From assembly GCF_004664715.2 (NCBI RefSeq), contig NC_051075.1:26654715-26718714 (forward strand): a stretch of 64,000 nt of DNA, in the 5' to 3' direction. A program made the translations under genes and the position numbers. Source of the stretch: Peromyscus leucopus. Lineage: Eukaryota > Chordata > Mammalia > Rodentia > Cricetidae. Of this stretch, positions 35,620 to 46,136 are shown in pieces. Positions within the stretch are counted from its first letter, which is position 1, and every line of letters begins with the position of its first letter. The notes under the pieces were generated by a model. The model was not told the origin of the DNA. It did no database searches and worked only from the letters and a program-made list of their open reading frames with translations.

Positions 35620-36010
35620 TTTATTCTTCATTGCTGTGCAATAAATTGCCCCAAAGCTTGGACAGCTTAAAACAGTGCACTTGTGTTAGGTTCTGGGGGT
35701 CAGGAGTCCAGAAGCTGCCTATCAATATGGTGTGGCCCCACATTCATGAATTGGGTCTAGATCTTGTCTGGGGGCCTTGCTATTTGAAGTCTTGACTGAA
35801 AACAAAGGATCTGTTTCTAGGATATATACACCTATCACAGCACCAATAATTTGGTGCAGTTCCTCACCACAGAACTGCTTGATGGCCCCTTGACATGCCA
35901 AATGGCTCTCCCAAAGCCAAGTGATGTAAGACAGCCAGACCGAAGTTGCCTTGAGTTTTATGGCGTAGCTACACATTTCCATTTCTGCTCTCCTTGGCAG
36001 ACTACACAGT
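35620..36010. repeat. ancient interspersed repeat, family not assigned
   Basis: 'attgctgtgcaataaattgc', 'cagcttaaaacagtgcactt' and 'gttctgggggtcaggagtcc' follow the order of a widespread mammalian repeat that I cannot name with certainty. Confidence 0.5.
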
Positions 36011-36765
36011 CAGCTTGCTCACTTACGAGGGGCCTATTCAGGAGTTGAGTGTCCTTGGGGACTACTTTGAATGATAGTTCTCAGAAAGAAGCCTTTTGGA
36101 ATAAGATCTACAGGTGGCATTACAAATCTATTTTGTTGTACATTGGATAGGTTCATCATGTTTAATTCAAATTTTCAGATAGCATTTTTGCATTTTTTTA
36201 AATGATATAACTAAGGAGGCTAATACTATTTATCATTTGATTCAGAAATGGCAAAAACTGAAACATTTTTTGATTTGGTGTTATTTGGGAAAAATATAAA
36301 CATGTTTCCATCTTTCCTCTCACAATGTTGAATTAGAACACACTCTACCACCTCTCAAAAGTCACTGTGTGAAAACAACCAAATTTATATTACTAAGTGA
36401 AAAGAAGAAACATTAAAAAGGCAATTTACTGAATAATTTGCACCATCACATTCTGAAAAAGACTGAGAAAATGTTAGGGGGACCATGATTGGCAGGTCTG
36501 GAGGAAAGGAAGGGTTGACAAGGAAACCAGAATTTTCAGGATACAAACCGAGGAAATGAAAGGGTGAAGTAGTTGGTGACAGAATTTCGAGGTAAAACAA
36601 GAAGTCTCTGTGTTAGTAATATACACAGCAAGTGCTTCACATGCCCGTTGTCCCACAAAATCATCCACACATCTTGGAGTCTTTTATGTCATTGCTGCTG
36701 CTGCTGCTGTTTTGTGCTATTGGGGACAGTAACAAGGGCCTCATCCCATAAAATCACCTCTATGT
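36011..36765. other. unique sequence with a short (CTG)n
   Basis: (CTG)6 lies at 36693-36710. No exon is supported. Confidence 0.5.
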
Positions 36766-36862
36766 TTTGAGACAGAGTCTTGGCAATGCTAGGATGGAGA
36801 TAAAACCTAAGGCCTCACCCATCACAGGCCATTCCTCTGCCCTAAACCACATCTCCAGCTGG
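36766..36862 (-). mobile_element. ID-B1 composite (B4-type) SINE
   Basis: A short antisense B1 start ('gagacagagtcttgg') is followed by a reverse ID-like body ('aacctaaggcctcaccc', 'taaaccacatctccagct'). Confidence 0.62.
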
Positions 36863-37869
36863 GAAACTTCACCTCCGTAGAGTACTGTTGGCTAAATAAA
36901 TAAGAGGTATATGAGTTCTCAGAATTGATAGACACACACTTATTTTCACGTGGTCCTATATTAAGATATGAAATAAGAACCATGCTCCATTTTTCTCTGC
37001 CTCCTCTCCCACTCCAGGAGCCCAGCTTTCCCCCCAAATTAGTCTTTCACTGGCAAACTGGGAACAGGTGCATTTTCTGTCCTGTATAACCTCACCTTCA
37101 TCTTTGTCTATCCATTGAATTTATATGCGGATTGAGCTTGGAGCCTTGCATAATATTTATGCTTGACTACATATACTTGTTTTACAGCCTGAAAAGCCTC
37201 TCTTGTCTGTCTTTTTCCTCTCTAGCTTGATGCCTCTTCTCACGGGAAGGACTCTTACCCGCTGTGCCCACAAAACTCTTAGACTTCTCAGCATTCCCAA
37301 CTGAACTGCTGTCGCACAGGGCCGCTCACGTAGCTAGCTAGACGCCACTCCCTGAGTCCTTGCCACTTCATTCAAAAGGAATGTCATATCAACTTAGCAA
37401 ATTGCTATAGCCTAGAAGACAAAGGCCAACGCTTTTACTCAAATTTCTTTCTTCCTTTTTTTTTTTGAAGCAGATATTTTTTTTATTAGTATTGTCTTAT
37501 AGGGTTCATTCCCCACCCCTGCAAAGTCTGAAATATCTTAAGATCAGAGCACTTAAGATCAATGTTACAGTAATTTGCTTTCCTATAAATAGTATTTGTG
37601 AATTGTAAAATTACATATTTATGTAATTTTTGTTTTCAGGAAGGCCTGTCTTTGTGATTCTCTCTCTCTCTTTTTATTTTTAGCAATTTTACTATTATTA
37701 TTGTTGTTATTATTATTTCTTTTATTTTTGAGTCAAATTTCTTTATAGGTTTCCGAAAGAGAAAATCCAGATGGGTTGTTTTTTCTAGTGGGGATGACAG
37801 TGAGTGAAGATTGAAGCTTTGCCCAGCCTTAGGCTCTGTCATATTCTTGAAATATTTTTCTGTTTATTT
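36863..37869. other. unique sequence with low-complexity patches
   Basis: T-rich (37450-37490) and ATT-rich (37656-37732) patches. No exon is supported. Confidence 0.5.
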
Positions 37870-38290
37870 CTTGTTCTAGTTTCATTGACAAGTACCATGA
37901 CCAAAAGCAATGTAGGCCAGGCAAGGTTTTATTTCAGCTTACAAGTTATAGTCCATACCTGGGAGAAATCAGTTCAAGAACTCATGTAGGAACTTAGAGA
38001 CAGAAGTCATGGTGGGATGCTGTTTGCTGGCTAGCTGGCAGGCTCATGCTTCTTAGTAAGCTTTCTTAAGCAGTCTAAGAACTGCCTGCCTGCCTAGGGA
38101 ATGGTGGCACCCATAGTTTGCTGGGCCCTCCCATACCAATGAACAGTCAAGATAAATCCCCACAGACACGCTTATAGGACAGTCTGACCTGAGGAATCTC
38201 TCAGGTGGAATTGCTCAGGTGACTTTAGGTTGTGTTGAGTTGATTGTTTAAGCTAATTAGAACACCTCTGTTTCAGATTTTTCTGTTTTA
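37870..38290. repeat. rodent interspersed repeat, family not assigned
   Basis: 'caagtaccatgaccaaaagc', 'ttttatttcagcttacaagt', 'gctgggccctcccataccaa' and 'gttgtgttgagttgatt' follow the order of a common rodent repeat. I cannot name the family reliably. Confidence 0.6.
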
Positions 38291-39194
38291 AACAACCTAT
38301 TCCATGAAAAAACTCAGTAGTTTAAACACAGTGTGTATATAACTCTGTAGTAAGGGGCACTTACTGAAGAGAAATTCCATCTTCCTTGAAATATAGTGGT
38401 ACCTACCATGTTTCTAGAAATACTGAATCTTTTGAAAAGACTTAAGGACTTTGTAGAGAAGATGCCTTGCATGATTACAGATGCCTCTTCTAGCAGTATT
38501 GATGTTTATATAAGTGTTTATACATTTACATAACAGCTACTCAATTTCTGTTTTATTTGAAATCACAGGTTTTTTTTTCAGTACTGGAAGTTCTATTGAA
38601 TTTAGGGTCAAATCATCCATAATAATCATATAAAATGCTTAACTGGGGAAAAAAAGTAAAATGTGGAAGACTGAATACAAAGCGGTCCTGACACATTCCT
38701 GTGCCTGCAAGTAGAATTCTGCCAGCCGGGGCCATCAGGTTTATACCTTCAGGGAGCAAGGGATTGTGATGCAAATTAGGGCATTTTCTAACCTGTGCGG
38801 ACAAGTCCCTTATTCAGGGCCACGAACTGTCTTTCCCCCCCTTCCTGAAACTTGAGCTTCATGATCCTTTACTTGTAGGTGGTATACTCCTCATCCCTTC
38901 TCTGACAGATGACTGAAGAAGTACCGAGCCAGCTGCACAGGACAGACAGAAGATAGCTGCTGTATGTGGTACTGGTCTATCCGCTTGCATCCGATTACCT
39001 GGAAGGCTCTGTTTGGTTTGCTTTGGAGACATGGCACCCTTTGAACTCAGAGCTTGGGTTTCATTACCCATGGCATTTGGGCTCTCTTCAGATGGTACTG
39101 ATTTTTCCAGTGCCATCTAGCTCTGACACTTTTGTATACCATATTAAACAATGAAGGAAACTTTGGGGGCGGGGCAGGCAGGGGAATGAATGAC
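38291..39194. other. unique non-coding sequence
   Basis: No repeat family or exon is recognised. Confidence 0.5.
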
Positions 39195-40103
39195 AAATGT
39201 ATGAATGTATCATTTTCCCATTCACCAATTGATGGACATCTGGGCTATTTACAATTTCTGATTGTTATGAAGAGATCAGTGATGAACATGGATGAAGAGG
39301 GATCTCTGTAATACAGTGTAGAGTCCTTTGGGTATATGCCAAAGAGTAGTATAGTGGGATCGTGAGGTGGATCTATTTCCAGGAACTGCAATTGCAATAT
39401 TCTCTTGGTGGATATTTCCTTTGATGAGTATGTAGTGTCCTTCCATGTTTCTTCTTATTAGTTTTGGTTTGAATTCAATTTTGTCAGATATTTGTTACAT
39501 TTGCTTACTACATGAGTTCATTTGCTTGAAATACCTTTATATACCTTGTACCATGAGGTAATGTCTATTCTTGATAATGAGGGGTGTTGCTTGGATGCAG
39601 CAGAAAGAAGGATCCTGTGTTCTAATCCAGTCTGTTAGTCTGCATCTTTTTATAGTGTAATTGAAACCATTAGTATTGGTAGTTGTCAATGAGCAGCATT
39701 CATTAGTTCTTGATATTTTGTTGTTATGGTGTAGGTTTTCTCCCTCTTTTGATTTATTGTTTTCAGGTAAGTTGCTCATTATGGCTTTTTGAGTATGATT
39801 AACCTTCTTTAGAGCTGTATTGGTAGATAGAAATTGCTTATTTTTTCCTCTCTGTAGAATGCTTTTTTCAGTTGACTGTGACTGATAGTTTTGCTGGGTA
39901 TAGTAGTCTGGGCTGGCATTTTTTTGTCTCTCATAGTTTGCAGAACATCTTTCCAGGCTCTTTTTGCTTTCAGAATCTCCACTTAGAAGTCAGGTGTTAT
40001 TCTTTTGGGCCTGCCTTTGTATGTGACTTAGCCTTTTTCCTATCTTTTTGTTATTGTTGATGTTTTCATTTGTTTGTTCTTACACTCAGTGTTATAGTTG
40101 GAT

Positions 40104-40426
40104 TTTTTTTTGGGCCTCCAGTTCACAAATAATGTCATGGAGACTTATTTATGAAAGCTTCGCCTTAGCTTTGGTTTAATTTTAACTAGCTCTTATAACT
40201 TAAATTAATCCATTTCTATTAATCCACATTCTGTCAAGCACCGCTCATCCTTCTTCCTCTGTGTTTCTTTGTGTCTCCCACATGCTTAGATTCATCTTCT
40301 ACTTCCTCTCTCTCTGCCCAGAAGTCCTGCCTATGCCTCCTGCCTAGCTATTGACTATTTAGAAGCTCTATTACACCAATCATAGTAATACACTTTCACA
40401 CAGTGTACAAATAGCCCACACCACAG
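40104..40426 (-). mobile_element. unassigned poly(A) repeat nested in L1-F
   Basis: T-run, 'ggagacttatttatgaaagc', 'ccttagctttggtttaattt', 'cttataacttaaattaatcc' and 'cacactttcacacagtgt'-like right end. It is a relative of 32278-32764. The flanks 'cagtgttatagttggatt' and 'cacagttttttgattatt' are an imperfect target duplication. Confidence 0.65.
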
Positions 40427-40489
40427 TTTTTTGATTATTATGTGTCCTGGGGAGTTTCTTTTCTGATCCAGTGTATTTGGTGTGCTGCT

Positions 40490-40522
40490 GCTTCTTCTTC
40501 TTCTTCTTCTTCTTCTTCTTCT

Positions 40523-40557
<35 letters not shown>

Positions 40558-40565
40558 TTCTTCTT
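40490..40565. repeat. (CTT)n microsatellite forming the B1 tail
   Basis: About 25 CTT units run directly into the antisense B1 at 40566. Confidence 0.97.
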
Positions 40566-40711
40566 TTTCAAGACAGGGTTTCTCTGTGTAGTTTTGGTGC
40601 CTGTCCTGGATCTCACTCTGTAGACCAGGCTGGCCTCGAACTCGCAGAGATCTGCCTGGCTCTGCCTCCCGAGTGCTGGGATTAAAGGTGTGAGCCACCA
40701 CCACCCAGCTG
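40566..40711 (-). mobile_element. B1 SINE nested in L1-F
   Basis: Antisense B1 with 'aagacagggtttctctgtgt', 'agaccaggctggcctcgaac' and 'tgagccaccaccacccagct'. The A-tail is replaced by GAA repeats. Confidence 0.94.
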
Positions 40712-40893
40712 CTGTATGCTTCTTGTACCTTCATAGGACCCTGCTTATTTAGACTGGGGAAATTTTTTTTTATGGTTCTTTGAAAAATTATTTTCTGTGC
40801 CTCTGACTAGGTTTCTTCTTTGTCTATTCATATCATTCATAAGTTTTGTCTTTTCATAGTGTCCATGATTTCTTGGATGTTTTATGTTTTTAG

Positions 40894-40979
40894 ATTTTGC
40901 AATTGACATTACTAAAAGGCTAGAGGAGAAAGAGGTCTTAAAAAGTTATAGAGTTGAGTGCATGGGTGATAAAACCGAG
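40894..40979 (+). CDS. probable internal coding exon 1 of an unrecognised host gene
   Basis: The segment is bounded by a T-rich tract ending in TAG and by a GAG|GTAAAA donor. It is 86 bases long: two bases complete a split codon, then 28 codons end in phase 0. The peptide reads FAIDITKRLEEKEVLKSY and onward to GDKTE, a charged, helix-like composition unlike the L1 sequence just upstream. Its phase-0 end matches the phase-0 start of the exon at 41786. The acceptor tract is the last stretch of antisense L1-F, so the splice site may be L1-supplied, or the resemblance to an exon may be accidental. This is the least certain of the five exons; I assign no function. Confidence 0.4.
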
Positions 40980-41369
40980 GTAAAAGTGAACAAACTAACT
41001 TGCTTGGTGATGTCAGATATGGGGACTCATAGTTTACACATAACCAGGGTCTCTTGCTTCTGGGTTTATTGTCTATCCCTGGAATGTCTTAGGACCACAG
41101 CTAAGTAGAGTGCTGGTCATTTTAACCAGCACTAGTGATGGTAAAAGTGACACCGACAGTATCAGGCAGTGGGGGGTTAAAATGCATTCATAGTCCTTTT
41201 ACTTTTACTTGGATTAAATCTTAGATTTAATTTTAGTGTCTTGTGTGATCTTTACAATACCTGATTAAATGGTAGTGTTTTATAGTAGCTGATATTATAT
41301 AGTTTTATTATTAAATTTAATCATCTATTTATAAAGGTCAATATTTTAAAAGTCCATGAAATAGAATAA

Positions 41370-41600
<231 letters not shown>

Positions 41601-41785
41601 CACAGAAATATTTTCATGCTTTTAAAAAAAATACTTTTCTCATTTATTGAATGTTATGGAGTACTTTATATTTCTCTTATGTATTTCTAATTTAATGTTT
41701 TAATTGCCTAACACTTTGCTATATTAAATAATGCATTTCAATGATTTTTATAATAGACATTACTTTGTTTCATTTTTCTCTTAAG

Positions 41786-41899
41786 GGTATTTCTTTGATG
41801 GAACAAATGTACTTTGGACCATCTCAGGTACCAGTCCAAACACCCGAGCTAGAAGAAGAGAAAGAGGTCCAGACAACTACTAAGGAACGGCCAGTTACG
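41786..41899 (+). CDS. probable internal coding exon 2 of the unrecognised host gene
   Basis: The exon follows a good pyrimidine tract (catttttctcttaag) and ends at ACG|GTAACA. It is 114 bases, exactly 38 codons, phase 0 at both ends. The peptide begins GISLMEQMYFGPSQVP and becomes strongly acidic (ELEEEKEVQ) before TTTKERPVT. There are no stops in frame, and codon use looks ordinary for mammals. The composition suggests a flexible or solvent-exposed segment rather than an enzyme core. Splice sites plus symmetrical phase with the following exons are the main support. I do not recognise the family. Confidence 0.6.
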
Positions 41900-43172
41900 G
41901 TAACATCTCCAGTAGAAATCTTCTTTCCCTGTATTAAAGTAATAGTGTGTCTCCTGTTGATTGAATGTTGGCAGAGGGTTAAGAACAGTTTCCTCTAACT
42001 TACTTTAGAAATGGGTTTAAGCATCTGATCCAAAGCCACATGGGTGTTCTGGTTCCCTTGGCTCTCAGAAATCTTTTGAGTAAAGCCAAACACTCTTTTC
42101 AGAGAGAAAGGTTATTAATAGCTCGTCTGAATCAGAGGTGCTTAAATATAGAAGGTAGCTTGAGATATAATTAAACTATTAGCCTCTAAGAAAGGATAAT
42201 TTTAATCTACATTTAGCTAGAAGAACTGCCAAAGCCCAGTCTGGACAACGGGTAACAAACAGGAGTGTTTCAGAAGCAAAGCTTGCCTCTTGTCCACCAC
42301 TGGCAAAATGATTACGGTGTTGGAAGCAATATGGAACATCTTCTGATAATTGGAAGTGTCCCCACTTAAAGTAAAAGTTAATATTAAGTTAAAGTCAACG
42401 AATCAAAAGGAAATCCACATTTACATAAGAAGACATGATGATTGATTGCTTTACATGAGAATTTTGAAAATATGACCCTATATATGTGAGTGTATATAGT
42501 GAGAATGCACTTCATTTGAGGATAGCATCCAGAAAACATACAGAACCTTCTGTTATCATGAAGCCCTGGAGCCTGTAAGCAGGTATCACAAGTGGTAGAC
42601 CTGCTACACTTATAGATGCTTTTGACTGGACTGTATCTTTGGTCCCCTTTGTATGCAAATGGCCTGCCTCAGGACCACAGGTGTGGTAGCGCTAGTAGCC
42701 ACTTGCCAATTGTGTGTGGATAGACCAATTGCCAAGCCTTATCACATAGGTGGCTGTGGGCTTAACCTGTATCTAGGGTAGCTGCCTCAAGGTAGCACCA
42801 TTACTAAGGTCATTAATCCAGTAGTGGGCAGAGTAAATTGAAAACCTAAGACGAGTTAGTCTTAACACAATAGAAATCAATAGAATAAGATTAACTTAAT
42901 CTACTCACTGAACTGCTTTAGACAAGGTTGGTAGAAAGGACAGAGAAAGAACAGTCCTCGCCCAGGAGTAATTCATTTAGTACATAGGCCAATAAGACAG
43001 TAATATGCTACTGTAAATGTCCTAGTAAATGTTAATTATGTGGTAGATGAAAACTGAGACAATTTCCCTTCCATTGTTCATCTACTTATTACAAATAGTG
43101 ACAAAATACCTACAATATGACAAATACTTGAAATATTAAAGAGAAACGTGATATACTCACTGTCTTTTAAAA

Positions 43173-43174
<2 letters not shown>
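41900..43174. other. intronic unique sequence
   Basis: Lies between probable exons 2 and 3. No repeat is recognised. Confidence 0.5.

Positions 43175-43223
<49 letters not shown>
43175..43223. repeat. (TG)n microsatellite
   Basis: About 24 TG units, directly followed by a B3 SINE. Confidence 0.98.
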
Positions 43224-43224
<1 letters not shown>

Positions 43225-43225
<1 letters not shown>

Positions 43226-43440
43226 AGGTATATCTATGCTGCAGTGCATGTGTAGAGGTCAGACAGGTTTTCAGGTGCTGGTTCTGTCCTTCTGTGTAGC
43301 TGAGGCAGGCCTAGGCAGATCTCTCTCCAGCTTAGCTGGCCTCAACCTCATCTTGCCTTTCATGTGGATTCTAGGGATTGAACTCAGGCCATCATGCTTA
43401 TATGACAAATCCTTCTACCCACCGAGCTATTTCTTTTTTA
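43225..43440 (+). mobile_element. B3-type SINE
   Basis: 'gcatgtgtagaggtcagaca', 'gtgctggttctgtccttctg', 'ttctagggattgaactcagg' and 'ctacccaccgagctatttc' follow B3 order. Confidence 0.8.
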
Positions 43441-43571
43441 AAAGAGCTTCTTTAATGTTTTGAAGAATCATTATTTTATTTTTTTAATTATTTATTTATT
43501 TATTATCAGATGCTTTTGGACACTTAAAATTGTTTAAAGGTATCCAAGGAACTTTCGTTAAGGTGAATTAT

Positions 43572-43731
43572 GCTGCCAAGTGGTGGCACACACCTTTAAT
43601 CCCAGCACTCGGGAGGCAGAGGCAGGTGGATCTCTGTGAGTTCAAGGCCAGCCTGGGCTACAGAGTGAGTTCCAGGACAGCCAGGACTACACCGTGAAAA
43701 AAAAAACCCTGTCTTGAAAAACCAAAAAGAT
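43572..43731 (+). mobile_element. B1 SINE
   Basis: 'caagtggtggcacacacctt', 'tttaatcccagcactcggga' and 'gttcaaggccagcctgggct'. Tail region has 'aaaaaccaaaaaga'. Confidence 0.93.
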
Positions 43732-43857
43732 ACAAGTGACTTATGTTAATTCTTTTTATCTATTGAAGAGGAAAACTGAGGAATTCAAATGGCTTTTTTT
43801 TTTCATGTAAGAGACTACTTGAAAGTCAATTACATATTAATATAAAATACAATTTTC

Positions 43858-44030
43858 AGGGCCTAAGAGAAGCTTCATGTATAAAGTACTTGCTGAGCAA
43901 ACCTGACAACCTGAGTTCACTCCCTATCTCCGTGGTTGAAAGAGAGAAGCAGTTCTGAAAAGGTGTCGTCTGACTTGTGCACACACACCTGTACTCACAC
44001 ACACTCTCATGCACACACATACATTTTATG
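43858..44030 (+). mobile_element. B4/RSINE1-type SINE, diverged
   Basis: 'agtacttgctgagcaaacct', 'gacaacctgagttcactccc' and 'ggtgtcgtctgacttgtgca' follow B4/RSINE1 order. The tail runs into the TA/TG microsatellite. Confidence 0.68.
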
Positions 44031-44060
44031 TATATATATATATGTATGTATAAATGTATA

Positions 44061-44124
<64 letters not shown>
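44027..44124. repeat. compound (TA)n/(TG)n microsatellite
   Basis: Alternating TATATG-rich stretch ending in about 16 TG units. Confidence 0.96.
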
Positions 44125-44126
<2 letters not shown>

Positions 44127-44639
44127 CTTTCCAATGAAGTATATTAAATCTAGTGTCACATAGACTGGGAAGTGAGTCGTATTTAGTAGCTTTTTACCAC
44201 AGTTATAAATATTTTTTCCTGGTCAATGCACAGAAATGGTACAAGCGGTGCTTAAAGATCGGCTGCAGTACGGAATCAGCCCAGAGGGAGGTGTGAACTG
44301 GATGCACGCATGCATTCAGACCCACCCGTGGCTCTTTCTCGAGCTCACCTCTCACCCCAGATGATTGATGATCTCATGTGGGAAGGCGTGTTCACTATTT
44401 TACTCTGCACTGTTGGCCGTCGTCTGTGCAAATTTCAGCACAGCGGGACAAGGCGAATAGTAACAGTTTAATATTATTAAAGTAGCTTGACGTGGCAACC
44501 CTCCTGGAAGGGTTTCAGATAGTGTCAGGAATCTGTGAGCCACATTTCTAGAGCCGTTAATCTATATCAAGTGAAAGAGAAATTGGTAGCATACTTTGGA
44601 ACAAGTCTAGAGCGGAGGACAGCTTTTGCCACCTTAAAG
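44125..44639. other. intronic sequence with an exon-like segment
   Basis: 44234-44290 has a CAG acceptor, a GAG|GTGTGA donor and a length of 57; it is discussed in the findings. Confidence 0.4.
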
Positions 44640-44760
44640 TATGACCTTGGTCAAATGACCCAACTTGTCCAAGCCTCAGTTTCCCCATCCATAAAGTGTG
44701 GGGTTATACATAGTTCCTACTGCATGGACCTGTGCTATTTAAATAGATGATGGTCTATTT
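44640..44760 (-). repeat. MIR-like ancient SINE
   Basis: 'tccaagcctcagtttcccca' and 'ccataaagtgtggggttata' match the reverse MIR core closely. Confidence 0.75.
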
Positions 44761-45204
44761 AAATAGGCAATGGTCGTATGAGCAGCCAGGCTTATGCTGC
44801 TGCTGCTGCTGCGGCAGTTAGAGTGATGTGGGCTGGGATGCTGGGATGGAGGCAGGCATAGGAGCGCCATGTTAGGAAGGGTTTGCAGGACAGATGAGGC
44901 TGGACAGATTCCTGAAGCAGGAGGGACTGTAGCTGGAGGGCTGTCATTGTCCTCCTTTGAGCTTTTCTTCCTCCATTTTCAATGTTGGTGGACGCTGCTT
45001 CCGTTTGTTCAGTCTCCCAAATTTGAACTCTGTGAGACTAAGCAGAAGAGGCTTGGAGCAGAGAAATGCAGAGCAGAGGAAATGGTTGACCGTATCCAAA
45101 GCTGTGGAGCATAAAACACAGCAGTTAATCACAAGTGGACAGTATGAAAGCAGAGTGCACAGCATGTAATCACCCAATATATCTGCTTTGCCATCTTAGG
45201 GAAT
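44761..45204. other. intronic sequence with short (CTG)n
   Basis: (CTG)6 at 44795-44813. The rest is unrecognised. Confidence 0.5.
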
Positions 45205-45340
45205 GGAATGGGTTTTATTATTAACCCCTTTTCTCAGTGAGGAAAATAATGTAAGTAACTTGATCAAGACCAAGCATCTGTGCATTGACAGATCCGGGAC
45301 TTGGACTCGGTGCCATCGTGTTGGAAATATTGTTAATTCC
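45205..45340 (+). repeat. MIR-like ancient SINE
   Basis: 'agtgaggaaaataatgtaag', 'taacttgatcaagaccaagc' and 'cgggacttggactcggtg' follow MIR order. Confidence 0.7.
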
Positions 45341-45920
45341 TCTTTAACACCCCCAGTCAGTCAGTGTATACAAATCTGAGCTCAATGTTAATGCTGCATT
45401 TTATAAGCTCCCAATTTAGCTATTCCTTCTTGAGTAACAAAGACACTTGTGTAGCACTTGACACCGAATGGCATCTTTGACTGTATCAAAGAATAAAATG
45501 GCATAATTGTATTGTAAAATCACTCTGTGTAATTCAGCCTTTTATTTAAGTCAGATTAATCGTTTGAGAAAATGAGTTTTTTTTTTTTTAGATCCCAGTG
45601 GTCCATAATTCCAAATAATCTTAAAAAAAAAAAAAACTAATTAAGAAATGTGTCTATGAAGTTTTCTGTTTTTTTGTTTTTGTTTTTGTTTCTTCCCTTG
45701 TGATTTGGTGACAGAAGACCAGGGAAAATAATTTGCTGGGTTTCAGATTTTTTGTTAAATCAATTTGAAGATTTCTTTTGCAATCTTCAGAGAAAAAGCT
45801 TTTTTTTCAGACACACCCTTACCTATCCATTCTGTTGCTGTATAGAACACAGTGTGGAACTGGAGACTGTGGAGGTTGATGAAAGCGAGATGAACTTTCT
45901 GTCTTTGTATTTTTCTCCAG

Positions 45921-46136
45921 CAAAATATTTATGAGGAGGTTCCTGAGGCTGTGTCAAGTATCTTCCAGATTGAACAGGAGGATATTTCCGAATGGGGACT
46001 ATTAGGAGACGAGAACTTGGCGTTTAAGTCTCAGGAAATGTTAGATACTGTGCTACCCGAGGACTCCACCATGCACTTGGAAGCTGGTCCTCCCACAGCG
46101 GCCGCCAAAAAAACCACCAAGCGGCTATCTTTACAA
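45921..46136 (+). CDS. probable internal coding exon 3 of the unrecognised host gene
   Basis: This is the clearest exon. The acceptor is a pyrimidine-rich tract ending ttttctccag, and the donor is CAA|GTAAGC, close to consensus. It is 216 bases, exactly 72 codons, phase 0 at both ends. The peptide opens QNIYEEVPEAVSSIFQIEQ, is acidic through the middle (EDISEW, GDENLAFKSQEMLD, LPEDS), and turns basic at the end (AAAKKTTKRLSLQ). No transmembrane segment or cysteine/histidine metal motif is visible. Acidic-then-basic, low-complexity character is common in large cytoskeletal, ciliary or nuclear scaffold proteins, but that is only an impression. Introns on either side are about 4 kb. Confidence 0.75.

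Larger units (their letters stand above)
39195..40893 (-). mobile_element. L1-F: rearranged antisense LINE-1 fragment ending at a splice acceptor
   Basis: 39210-39380 matches the ORF2 C-terminus, then at about 39380 the sequence jumps to the endonuclease/ORF1 boundary (a deletion of roughly 3 kb or more relative to L1-B). It continues toward ORF1 to about 40893. It is interrupted by an unassigned repeat (40104-40426) and a B1 with a (CTT)n tail (40490-40711). The left end lacks a poly(T). Confidence 0.8.
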
